From: Gracilimonas sp040882225
GTDB taxonomy: Bacteria; Bacteroidota; Rhodothermia; Balneolales; Balneolaceae
NCBI GenBank assembly: GCA_040882225.1
Contig: JBBEBR010000022.1
Span: forward strand, 434,001 to 498,000
Direction of reading: 5' to 3'
DNA: 64,000 nt
Under the pieces are notes generated by a model, which worked only from the letters and a program-made list of their open reading frames with translations, was not told where the DNA came from and searched no databases. Of the stretch, positions 35,078-43,953 are shown one piece after another. Numbering within the stretch: position 1 is the first letter of the stretch; each line of letters begins with the position of its first letter. The position numbers and the translations under genes were made by a program.

Positions 35078-35995
35078 TCATCTTTGATTCGTAAGCGAAT
35101 CAAGCATATTTACATAAGAACTATAGCGGGATGCGGCAATTTCCCCGACATCAAATGCTTCCGCTACGCCGCATTTAGGCTCGTGAATATGCGTGCAAGT
35201 ATTGAATTTGCAGTATTGCCGAGGCTCTAACATTTCCGGGAAATATAGAGAAAGCTCCCAAGGTTCAATATTTACAAGTCCAAATTCCCGAATCCCAGGG
35301 GTGTCAGCCAGGTATCCACCAAACTCCAAGGGAATTAATTGTGCAAAGGTGGTAGTATGTTTTCCTTTGTTAGAATAGTCTGAGACCGCCGCCACTTTTA
35401 AATCATAACCAGGATCTATTGCATTGATAAGGCTGCTTTTTCCAACTCCGGATGGGCCAATAAAAGCAGAAATTTTGCCACTTAGTTTTTTCTTAAGGGC
35501 GCGCAATGAGTTCTCATCTTCAATACTTGTGGGAAGTACCTGATAGCCAATTTTTTTATACATCCGGGATAATTCATCCACAAATTTTTTATCACCTGTG
35601 TTTGCTAAATCCATTTTGTTGATCACAATACAAGCTTCAACTTCATAGGCTTCGCATGTAACCAAAAAGCGATCTATGAAGCCTTCTTTAAGAATAGGTT
35701 TACGAATAGATTGAACCGTAAAAGCTAAATCCAGATTGGCTACTAAAACCTGCTCACCTTTTCGTCCATGCGTAGCCTGACGGGGAATATAATTATCCCG
35801 GTCTTGAATTTTTTCGATGTTACCTGAGCCATCCTGATTGATGGCAATATCTACCCAATCGCCCACAGCGATAGGATTGGTCACAGCTTTTTCTTCTAAC
35901 CGGAACCGGCCGGGTAAGCGGGAATTTATAATCTCTCCGTCCACATCAACGTGATACCAGCTCCCTGTAGATTGGATTACTCGTCCTTTTTTCAT
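35078..35995 (-). CDS. rsgA: ribosome small subunit-dependent GTPase A
   Basis: Circularly permuted GTPase (YjeQ) that acts late in 30S ribosome maturation. OB-fold N-terminus (1-70), then G4 NKMD (126-129), G1 GPSGVGKSS (180-188) and G3 DTPG (231-234). The zinc domain ligands are Cys262, Cys267, His269 and Cys275 in YCKFNTCTHIHEPKCG. All are intact; 305 residues is normal. Minus strand, downstream of the pfpI-type gene but separated from it by a terminator. Confidence 0.97.
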   Translation of the reverse strand: MKKGRVIQSTGSWYHVDVDGEIINSRLPGRFRLEEKAVTNPIAVGDWVDIAINQDGSGNIEKIQDRDNYIPRQATHGRKGEQVLVANLDLAFTVQSIRKPILKEGFIDRFLVTCEAYEVEACIVINKMDLANTGDKKFVDELSRMYKKIGYQVLPTSIEDENSLRALKKKLSGKISAFIGPSGVGKSSLINAIDPGYDLKVAAVSDYSNKGKHTTTFAQLIPLEFGGYLADTPGIREFGLVNIEPWELSLYFPEMLEPRQYCKFNTCTHIHEPKCGVAEAFDVGEIAASRYSSYVNMLDSLTNQR

Positions 35996-36051
35996 GCAGC
36001 AAAGTAAGTAAAAAAGACAATAAAGAAATTGCAGGTATTTTTATTGGAAGA

Positions 36052-36090
36052 ACAAAAAAAAAGCCGCTTCCTGTTAAGAAGCGGCTTTTT
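36052..36090 (-). terminator. intrinsic terminator downstream of the PfpI/DJ-1 gene
   Basis: Stem AAGCCGCTTC (36061-36070) / GAAGCGGCTT (36078-36087) with A-run on the left and T-run on the right. On the minus strand it ends transcripts from the gene at 36109 with a long U-tract, before rsgA. Confidence 0.93.
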
Positions 36091-36108
36091 AGTTAATGTT
36101 CTAATTGT

Positions 36109-36678
36109 TCATGCGTGTTGTCCGTGATGAACTCCTTCACCAATTTCCTCAATCATTTTTTTGTTAAAAGCCTCCAGATCTTTGGGTGACCTGCTTGTAG
36201 TAAGGCCTTGATCAACCACCACTTCTTCATCCACCCAGGTTGCTCCGGCATTTTCAAGGTCGTGTTGGAGTGATGGATAGGAGGTAAGTTTCCTGCCATC
36301 CACAACATCGGCGTCGATTAGTATTTGGGAGCCATGGCATATAGCGGCCACAGGTTTACCGGCCTCAAAAAAAGCTTTGACAAAATCGACAGCACCTTCA
36401 TCCATTCGTAATTTATCGGGATTTATAACGCCACCCGGTAACATTAAGGCATCGAAGTTGGAAGGATTGGCTTCGGAGACCGCCATATCCACTTCAAATT
36501 GGCCTCCCCAGTCATCTTCGTGCCAGCTTATAATTGTGCCAGACTGCGGCGCAATAATAGCTATGTCTGCACCGGCTTCGAGAAGTGCATTTCTTGGACT
36601 TGTAAGCTCGACTTCCTCAAATCCGTTTGTTGCCAAAATCGCTACTTTTTTCCCTTCCAGTTTATTTCCGTTTCTCAT
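36109..36678 (-). CDS. DJ-1/PfpI family protein (type 1 glutamine amidotransferase-like)
   Basis: 189 residues of the PfpI/YhbO group, reported as deglycases or stress proteins. Catalytic-type Cys114-His115 in AAICHGSQ with Glu21 or Glu22 in GFEEVEL. The protein contains the ALMLPGGVINPDKLR block (77-91) typical of the family. There is no signal peptide. Physiological role of the group is debated; nothing here narrows it. It has a strong terminator of its own, and 150 bp separate it from lon. Confidence 0.9.
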   Translation of the reverse strand: MRNGNKLEGKKVAILATNGFEEVELTSPRNALLEAGADIAIIAPQSGTIISWHEDDWGGQFEVDMAVSEANPSNFDALMLPGGVINPDKLRMDEGAVDFVKAFFEAGKPVAAICHGSQILIDADVVDGRKLTSYPSLQHDLENAGATWVDEEVVVDQGLTTSRSPKDLEAFNKKMIEEIGEGVHHGQHA

Positions 36679-36828
36679 AATAAAAACCTCTCTTTGATAT
36701 TTGAGTGTATTATTCTTGACTACTTGCTAAAGGATTTAGGCGATGGAAAAGTTTCAAAATAAAAAAAGACGACAAAGAATTTCTTCCATGTCGCCTTTCA
36801 AATTTCGCTGCAAATGCTATTCAGATTA

Positions 36829-39378
36829 TCAATCCGATTTTGTGGATGAACTTGTTACCTCAATAGCATTTTTTTTACCATTACTGCCGGCTACCGAGTT
36901 CTTGTGTTCTTCACTCACTTGGAAGAATTCGTTAGGATTCTGAACCGCATCTTTTTCAAGAATTTTATCCAGAAGCAGTTCCATACGGTCGAGATAATCC
37001 ACTTTAAGATCGCCGATTACTTCTTTTTCGATTTCGGCGACATCTTTCTCATTCTTTTTGGGAAGAAGAACCTGCTTAATTCCGGCACGTTTGGCAGCCA
37101 ATACTTTTTCTTTTATACCTCCTACGGGAAGAACAAGTCCGCGAAGAGTGATTTCTCCAGTGAGGGCAACAGTGCCTTTTACTTTTCTTTGTGTGAAAAT
37201 TGACGCGATTGCAGCCATCAAAGAAACACCGGCTGACGGCCCGTCTTTAGGAACCGCTCCTGCAGGAACGTGAATATGAAGATCCCAATATTTAAAGGCT
37301 TCTTCAGGAATACCGATAGAGTCGGAATGTGCTCGTAAATAGGAAACCGCCAACATGGCTGATTCTTTCATCACATCCCCAAGCTGACCGGTAATACTGA
37401 GTTTCCCCGTTCCTTTAGAAACACTTGCTTCGATAAAAAGGATATCTCCGCCATAAGGTGTCCACGCCAAACCGGTGGCAACTCCTGGCACTGTTGTTCG
37501 TTCTGCAGCATCACTAAAGAACTTTCTTTTCCCTAAAAATTCTTCGACGTCCTCTTCTTTGGTGTCAAATTTCTTGATCTCGTCTGAAGCTATTTTAGCG
37601 GCAACGCCACGGCAAACCCCCGCAATTTGCCTTTCAAGATTTCGAACGCCGGATTCACGGGTATATTCATCAATGATTTTTTTAACCGCTTCATCTTCTA
37701 TAGAAAACTGATCTTCAGTTAAACCATTTTCCTTAACCTGTTTTGGAATCAGGTACTTTTTGGCGATCTGGGTTTTCTCTTCAAGTGTATAACCGCTAAT
37801 GTTGATGATCTCCATTCGGTCTCTTAAAGGTGCCGGAATGGTATCCAAAGAGTTAGCGGTGGCTATGAATAAAACCTTGGAAAGATCATATTCAAGTTCA
37901 AGGTAATTATCACTGAATGAATCATTTTGTTCGGGGTCTAAAACCTCAAGCAGGGCAGAGGTTGGATCACCGCGATAATCGCTCCCAACTTTATCAATTT
38001 CATCGAGCATAATAACTGGGTTGCCTTTTCCGGCTTTTTTCATTGAACGGATAATACGTCCAGGCAAGGCTCCTATATACGTTCGGCGGTGGCCTCTAAC
38101 CTCGGCTTCATCTCGAATTCCACCTAAACTAAAGCGCTCAAATTCTCGATTTAATGCCCGGGCAATCGATTTACCCAAAGAGGTTTTACCAACTCCAGGG
38201 GGGCCGTAGAAACAAAGAATTGGTGCTTTCATATCTTTTTTGAGTTTCAGCACTGCCAGGTATTCGACAATTCTCTTCTTTACTTTTTCGAGGCCATAAT
38301 GGTCTTCATCTAATACTTTCTGAGCAAAGCTCAAATCCAGCTTGTCTTTGGAATATTCATTCCAGGGCAGGTCAAGAATCCATTCGATATAGCCGTGAAT
38401 AATTCCGTAGTTAGGAGACGCGTTTGGAGTCATTTCTAAACGCTGAAGTTCTTTTTCAGCTACTTCTTTGGCGTAATCCGGCAATTTCTTTTCAGCAAGC
38501 CGGAGCCGGAGTTTTTCTATATCCTGATGTTCAGCGTCTTCACCCAGCTCTTCCTGAATAGCCTTCATTTGCTGGCGCAGGTAAAATTCCCGCTGCTGAT
38601 CGTCGATATCAGATTTTACTTTGGTTCTGATTTTCTCACTCATATCAAGAACCTGAACTTCTTTTTCAAGAAATTCCATTACCTGATCAAGATTATCAGA
38701 GAACTTTCTAATCCCCAACAGCTTCTGCTTTTCTGCCACTGAAACATTCAGATTTGAGGAAATAAAATTCAACAAAAAAGTAGGGCTGTTGATATTGTTT
38801 ACGGCAATAGAAGCCTCCGAAGGAATATTCGGCGACATATTTATAATTTTAGAAGCCGTCTCTTTTATGTTCCTGACAGAAGCATCCAGTTCAACCCCTG
38901 TAATATCCATTTCTTTAGGATAGGGTTTTACGTTAGCCTTGAAATAAGGATCACTTTGCGTGAAGTTTTCAATTTCAAAATTCGATTTTCCCTGTATTAC
39001 GATGCTCTTGCTGCCATCGGGCATTTTTATCAGCTTCAGGATTTGAGCTACTGTTCCGATAGTATGCAGGTCTTTGAAATCGGGTACTTCGATATCTTCT
39101 TTCTTCTGAGTAACTATGCCGATAATCTTATCGCCTTCATAGGCTTCTTTTACCAGTTTAAGTGAACGATCTCTGCCCACCGTAATTGGAACTACAACTC
39201 CGGGAAAAAGCACCGTATTTTTTAAAGGAAGAATAGGAAGTGTATCAGGTATTTCAGCTTCCGTAAGCTTTTTTTCCTCTTCTTCAGACATTAAAGGAAT
39301 AGCTTGTTCAAAATCATCGAAATCATCGAAATCGTCTGATTCATCTAAACCATTGTACAGATCTAAGGAATATTTCAT
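36829..39378 (-). CDS. lon: ATP-dependent protease La
   Basis: Hexameric AAA+ protease for damaged and regulatory proteins. An acidic N-terminal extension (about 1-43, DESDDFDDFDDFEQ) precedes the substrate-recognition domain (LPLKNTVLFPG onward). Walker A GPPGVGKTS is at 392-400 and Walker B MLDEID at 457-462. The Ser-Lys dyad is Ser715 (DGPSAG) and Lys758 (GGIKEK). Length 849 exceeds E. coli Lon (784) mainly because of the two extensions, the C-terminal one being Ser/Lys-rich. Confidence 0.97.
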   Translation of the reverse strand: MKYSLDLYNGLDESDDFDDFDDFEQAIPLMSEEEEKKLTEAEIPDTLPILPLKNTVLFPGVVVPITVGRDRSLKLVKEAYEGDKIIGIVTQKKEDIEVPDFKDLHTIGTVAQILKLIKMPDGSKSIVIQGKSNFEIENFTQSDPYFKANVKPYPKEMDITGVELDASVRNIKETASKIINMSPNIPSEASIAVNNINSPTFLLNFISSNLNVSVAEKQKLLGIRKFSDNLDQVMEFLEKEVQVLDMSEKIRTKVKSDIDDQQREFYLRQQMKAIQEELGEDAEHQDIEKLRLRLAEKKLPDYAKEVAEKELQRLEMTPNASPNYGIIHGYIEWILDLPWNEYSKDKLDLSFAQKVLDEDHYGLEKVKKRIVEYLAVLKLKKDMKAPILCFYGPPGVGKTSLGKSIARALNREFERFSLGGIRDEAEVRGHRRTYIGALPGRIIRSMKKAGKGNPVIMLDEIDKVGSDYRGDPTSALLEVLDPEQNDSFSDNYLELEYDLSKVLFIATANSLDTIPAPLRDRMEIINISGYTLEEKTQIAKKYLIPKQVKENGLTEDQFSIEDEAVKKIIDEYTRESGVRNLERQIAGVCRGVAAKIASDEIKKFDTKEEDVEEFLGKRKFFSDAAERTTVPGVATGLAWTPYGGDILFIEASVSKGTGKLSITGQLGDVMKESAMLAVSYLRAHSDSIGIPEEAFKYWDLHIHVPAGAVPKDGPSAGVSLMAAIASIFTQRKVKGTVALTGEITLRGLVLPVGGIKEKVLAAKRAGIKQVLLPKKNEKDVAEIEKEVIGDLKVDYLDRMELLLDKILEKDAVQNPNEFFQVSEEHKNSVAGSNGKKNAIEVTSSSTKSD

Positions 39379-39504
39379 AATAAATTAAGTACAGAAAATT
39401 TCTATTTATAACAATCAGGCAAATACGAAGCCACTTGAGAATGGATCAACAAAGAGTCATAACGGTTAAGTACTTGTCAGTAATGTAGGGCAAAGTGTCA
39501 GGCT

Positions 39505-41016
39505 TTAGAAATGAAACTGAAGTGTAGCAATTGAAATTCCCGACAAAGCGATATTGGAAAATATTGATTCGGGAGTGAATTGAGCTGCAACTGAGAAGTC
39601 CCATGTCTTAGTTTCAATAGCAGTACCAACACTCAGAAAATCAGGGCGTTGCGCTTCAAACCTTGCTCCCGCCCGTAACGGTAAAAACACTAAAGGCCTG
39701 AGCTCAATTCCAAAGGAAGAAACAAGGGTAGTGGAGTTAAAAGCGTTATTTGTGAGGCCTACGCTTACATCACCCATTAACTTTATGCGGTTCATTTCAA
39801 GTAAGGCCCCGCCATGCAGAGCCATTGGCAAGAGAATGGAAAAACCTGATTTATCTTGACTTGCTAAGCGGAACGGGTTTTCTTCGCTGCCATGCCGCTC
39901 GATGAAATTAAGGTATTGGCCTCTCGCACCGATGAAAGCTTCATCAGAAACGGAAGTGGGAAGTGCGGTGGTTGTGGTATCAGAAAAAATATTGAGGCTG
40001 ATGTCATTTTTTGAGTAAGAAACAAAACCTATATCAGTCATGGAAAAGGAAAAACGTACCGATTTTTGCGTGGGTTGTTTCCCCGGCCGAATCGTGGATA
40101 AATCATTGCCAAAAGTGAGCAGGTATGTTACGCCAATATCAAGGCCGGCTCCGATACCATTTAGGGAAAATTCGTCGTTCTGAAAATTTCTGGCTACGGC
40201 ACTTTCGGCTGAAATATTTCCATCAAGATAACTTGCGGTGGATAAACCGAAATCGCCGGTGGCGGCAAAAGAAAACGACTGTATCCGTTGGGCGTTATTT
40301 GTTTCCTGGTTTGGATAAAACTTATTCTCCCAAACCGCATCCTGGTAAGATCCACCAAACACCAGCTTTGGGGCTATTCCTATAATAAAATTATCAAGTT
40401 TCGAAGTTAGATTGGTCAAAAATTGGAAGGATTCCGCATAACCGAATGAAAGTTCATGTAAGCTTTGATAGCGGTGGGTGAGAGAGCGGTCTAATAAATC
40501 TCTTCCATTCTGCTGATTCAAAGCCGTGGAATACCACCCTCTGCCGGTGGAATAATTAGATGATGTACGGGTACGGAAAGCGATTGACAAAGCCCGGTTT
40601 TCTTTTTTCCATTTTATCCCAAATAAAGTAGCATCGTATCTGGTTCTGTTATTCGAAAGGCTTGATGTTCCGGGATATTGATCGTCTATTATTTCAACCC
40701 GGTCTAATGAGGAAATGGAGTAAGAACCGGGCCTGTACTTAAGTACATAATTGCGTGCATTATTGGCCTGTCTCTCGGGTGCAGAGTAATCCTGAATTCC
40801 ATCAAAATAAAAACCACCAATCATCACCCCGATATCTACAGTTCCTTTTCGGTCCTGAATCATAAGGTTGGCGGGATTATAAAAGTTGGCGTTATAATCG
40901 GTAATGTACGTACTTCCGCCGCCGCCCAAAGCCATATTTCGGGGAGTTATCACAGGTTGTGCAAATCCTGCTGAGCCTGCACATAGCAATGTTAATGAGA
41001 TTAAAAGTGTCCGCAT
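39505..41016 (-). CDS. outer-membrane beta-barrel protein, DUF5723-like
   Basis: 503 residues with a signal peptide (about 1-19, ISLTLLCAGSAGFAQ) and a repetitive alternating beta pattern to an aromatic terminus (TLQFHF). NMALGGGGSTYITDYNANFYNPAN near the start is similar to the 'NPA' entry motif of PorV/FadL-like and DUF5723 barrels. I prefer ATG 41016 to the in-frame TTG 41022. It is downstream of the helicase gene (19-bp gap) on the same strand. Function unknown, possibly an outer-membrane transporter or T9SS-related barrel. Confidence 0.65.
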   Translation of the reverse strand: MRTLLISLTLLCAGSAGFAQPVITPRNMALGGGGSTYITDYNANFYNPANLMIQDRKGTVDIGVMIGGFYFDGIQDYSAPERQANNARNYVLKYRPGSYSISSLDRVEIIDDQYPGTSSLSNNRTRYDATLFGIKWKKENRALSIAFRTRTSSNYSTGRGWYSTALNQQNGRDLLDRSLTHRYQSLHELSFGYAESFQFLTNLTSKLDNFIIGIAPKLVFGGSYQDAVWENKFYPNQETNNAQRIQSFSFAATGDFGLSTASYLDGNISAESAVARNFQNDEFSLNGIGAGLDIGVTYLLTFGNDLSTIRPGKQPTQKSVRFSFSMTDIGFVSYSKNDISLNIFSDTTTTALPTSVSDEAFIGARGQYLNFIERHGSEENPFRLASQDKSGFSILLPMALHGGALLEMNRIKLMGDVSVGLTNNAFNSTTLVSSFGIELRPLVFLPLRAGARFEAQRPDFLSVGTAIETKTWDFSVAAQFTPESIFSNIALSGISIATLQFHF

Positions 41017-41035
41017 TACCAACCTAAATATTTAG

Positions 41036-43321
41036 CTAACCAATTACTTTAAGTGGAGCCGCCCTTAGCATGAGCTTTTTTTGTCCTCTGTCTTTGAAAA
41101 ATACAACAACTTTAGCATCCATGCCTAATCCTGATCGGCTGATGATTTTTCCGGGCCCGAATCGTTCATGGATAATTTTAACGCCCACCTGATAAGGATC
41201 TTCACCATCACCATATTCGTAATGGATGGTGGTTCCAGCGGATTTAAAGGAGGTGTTGGCTTTAGGCTTTTCCCAGTCGTATTCTACTCTCGTTCCTGTA
41301 TTTCCAGATTCCCCTAAACTATACCGGTCTGCTTTTTGGGAAATGGAAGCCCCGGTTTCCGTACGGACAACACCGGCATCAACTTCCTCTAAAAATCGGG
41401 AACGCAGTTGCTGCTGTTCGTCGCCAAACTTGAAACGGCTTCTGCAATGGCTGAAATAGAGGCGTTCCTGCGCCCGCGTTATGGATACATAAAAGAGTCT
41501 TCGTTCTTCTTCAATATCAACATCGAAACCGGGACGCGCGCCCATTGGAAAGAGGTTTTCTTCCAGCCCAACAATAAACACAACCGGAAACTCAAGCCCT
41601 TTGGAAGCGTGAACTGTCATTAAGGTAATTGCCGGTTTATTTTCATCGAATTTATCAGAATCGGTGATGAGGCTGATTTCCTGCAAAAAAGCACTTAAAG
41701 AAGCATTTCTGGAGCCTTTTTCGTAATAGGCAATAGCGTTCTGAAGTTCCATGATGTTATCCCTGCGAATCATCGAATCCTGCGAATTCTCTTCCACAAG
41801 AGCCTTCATGTATCCCGATTGTTCCAAAACCGATTTCACAGTTTGTGTTATTCCACGGCCTTCTTCCAGTTCACCCCGCAATTTATTAATCATATTCACA
41901 AAATCGCGAACTCGGACTTTGGCAGGTTTATAAACGTCTGCGTCTTCCACATTCTGAAGAATAGACCAAACAGAACGGCCTTCGTCCCTGGCTTTTTTCA
42001 ACAAATCCTGAATCGACTTATTCCCGATTCCCCTCGACGGTTCATTGATGATTCTCAGTAAATTAGTTTCATCGTGAGGATTTACCAACAGCGTTAAGTA
42101 CGCCAATACATCTTTAATTTCCTTTCGCTGATAAAACGATAATCCACCAACCAGCTGGTAATCTAAATCATTTCTGCGAAGAGCTTCCTCAAAAACACGC
42201 GACTGATAGTTGGTGCGATACAAAATCGCAAAATCGTTGTTCTTGTAGCCTTGTCTCATCTTCAACTGCCGGATGTGGCTGGCTACCCGGTTGGCTTCAT
42301 CCCGCTCATCAAAATTCTCGAGAAGAATGATTGGCTCTCCATATTCTTTATCAGTCCACAGAGTTTTATCGAGCTGTTTTGTATTTCTTTTTATGATGGA
42401 GTCGGCGCATTGAAGTATCGATTTCGTAGAACGATAATTTTGCTCTAAAGGAACCTGGGAAGCGTTGTCATAATCTTCCTTGAAGTTAAGGATATTGGAA
42501 ATGTCAGCTCCACGAAAGGAGTAAATACTTTGAGCGTCATCACCCACCACGCAAATATTATTATATTTTGAAGCCAGCATTTTGGTGACTTTATACTGCG
42601 CGTGATTGGTATCCTGATACTCATCAATTAAAATATACTTGAAACGATCCTGGTACTTTTCCAGCACCTCGGGATGCTTTTCAAATAATTCGATGGGCTT
42701 CAAAAGTAAGTCATCAAAATCCATAGAATTGCTTTGCTTCAAACGCTTGGCATAAATGGTATACACTTTAGCGGTGATGTCATCCAGCGTACTGCTTACA
42801 AATTTTTCCTGATACGTATCAGGCCCGATCAGCTGATTTTTAGAATCACTTATTTTATTGTGAATGGTTTTCGGCTTGATCTCTTTGGGATCAAAATTCA
42901 ACTCCTGAAGAATTTGTTTAATAACCGTTTGGGAATCGCTGGTGTCGTAAATAGTGAAATCTGAGCCAAAGCCGATTTTCTCGGCTTCAAAGCGCAGTAT
43001 CTTGGAAAAGATGGAGTGAAAGGTTCCCATCCAGAGCTTTTGAGCTTTATCTCCAATCAGGTTTTTGATGCGCTCTTTCATTTCTTTAGCAGCCTTATTG
43101 GTAAAAGTAAGCGCTAAAATTTGCTCGGGAGCGGCTTTAAACTGCTGCAATAAATACGCAATACGATATGTGAGAACACGGGTTTTTCCAGATCCCGCTC
43201 CAGCCACAATCAGCAGCGGGCCATCGGTGTGGGTCACCGCCATCCGCTGTTGTTCGTTTAGCGATTGCAGGTAATCCGGTTTTTCTGGAGAATTTTCTGT
43301 AGGCAGCGAAAATGTTTTCAT
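41036..43321 (-). CDS. pcrA: UvrD/PcrA family ATP-dependent DNA helicase
   Basis: Superfamily 1A 3'-5' helicase in excision repair and replication-fork upkeep. Walker A GAGSGKT is at 41-47, motif II DEYQDT at 233-238, motif III GDDAQSIYSFRGA at 260-272, motif IV-like EQNYRST at 293-299, and motif V around VHASKGLEFPVVFIVGLEENLFP. A C-terminal Tudor-like domain (VKIIHERFGPGKIISRSG) is present as in PcrA of Gram-positives and can contact RNA polymerase. Length 761. PcrA and UvrD cannot be told apart by name alone. Confidence 0.93.
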   Translation of the reverse strand: MKTFSLPTENSPEKPDYLQSLNEQQRMAVTHTDGPLLIVAGAGSGKTRVLTYRIAYLLQQFKAAPEQILALTFTNKAAKEMKERIKNLIGDKAQKLWMGTFHSIFSKILRFEAEKIGFGSDFTIYDTSDSQTVIKQILQELNFDPKEIKPKTIHNKISDSKNQLIGPDTYQEKFVSSTLDDITAKVYTIYAKRLKQSNSMDFDDLLLKPIELFEKHPEVLEKYQDRFKYILIDEYQDTNHAQYKVTKMLASKYNNICVVGDDAQSIYSFRGADISNILNFKEDYDNASQVPLEQNYRSTKSILQCADSIIKRNTKQLDKTLWTDKEYGEPIILLENFDERDEANRVASHIRQLKMRQGYKNNDFAILYRTNYQSRVFEEALRRNDLDYQLVGGLSFYQRKEIKDVLAYLTLLVNPHDETNLLRIINEPSRGIGNKSIQDLLKKARDEGRSVWSILQNVEDADVYKPAKVRVRDFVNMINKLRGELEEGRGITQTVKSVLEQSGYMKALVEENSQDSMIRRDNIMELQNAIAYYEKGSRNASLSAFLQEISLITDSDKFDENKPAITLMTVHASKGLEFPVVFIVGLEENLFPMGARPGFDVDIEEERRLFYVSITRAQERLYFSHCRSRFKFGDEQQQLRSRFLEEVDAGVVRTETGASISQKADRYSLGESGNTGTRVEYDWEKPKANTSFKSAGTTIHYEYGDGEDPYQVGVKIIHERFGPGKIISRSGLGMDAKVVVFFKDRGQKKLMLRAAPLKVIG

Positions 43322-43953
43322 GTAAATAAATATAGCCCGTACGACATTCCTCTCGTTCAGTAAAAGGTGCCTCTTGCGATGAGAATTTCTAAAATAATTT
43401 CGAAAAAGATTAAGACTTGGAAGTTAAAACAACCATCCATGAAATCTAAAGGGAATGTGGATGAAAAATCTGTTTTTTGTGAGAGGGATTTAATTGAATA
43501 GCGGTACTGGAAAATTATCAAGAGATAGACTTCTCGAACAGGAGAGGCAGAGTTCTACAAAACACGAATAGTTAACAGCTCATCTAAAAATGTAAAAATT
43601 ATAGCTTCTTCAGTATTTCATATCGCATGGTAAAACGGTATCAGCAAACAAAACAAAGGATTACGGATTTTTAGCTTGCATTCAGAAATATTGAGAATGC
43701 AGTAGCAAAATTTATGACTTGACTTTTCCTGAGTTTAGTTTAACTTCCTGAAAGATTTACTTAACCGATAACTTAAAATCTGCGGCTTTTAACGAAGGGT
43801 GACTAAAAAGCAGATGGTTGAGGTTGGTAAAAATAAGATTCTGGTGTTTTTGAAATGCTATGGCCTTTGATTTTTGCATTTCAATAATCTAAAGAAGGGC
43901 CAATTATTTTTAACTCTACAAATCAATAACAGAACAATAAAAGCGGAGAAGTA
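43322..43953. other. 632-bp intergenic region upstream of the secreted repeat protein
   Basis: Between the divergent pcrA (minus) and 43954 (plus) genes. I find no credible coding sequence. It contains the shared motif at 43757-43778 and a possible TTGACT element near 43720, but no clear partner -10. It could host regulatory RNA or a long leader; none is identifiable by eye. Confidence 0.6.
43757..43778 (-). promoter_or_regulatory. candidate shared operator motif (copy C)
   Basis: Read on the minus strand, TAAGTTATCGGTTAAGTAAA matches motif copies at 57772-57786 and 62586-62604. It lies about 180 bp before the ATG of the secreted repeat protein. Confidence 0.45.

Noticed and set aside
34992..35081. 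Extension of the DUF6588 gene to an ATG overlapping the rsgA stop
   Set aside because: Adds 30 residues before a complete signal peptide, although the ATGA overlap is tempting.
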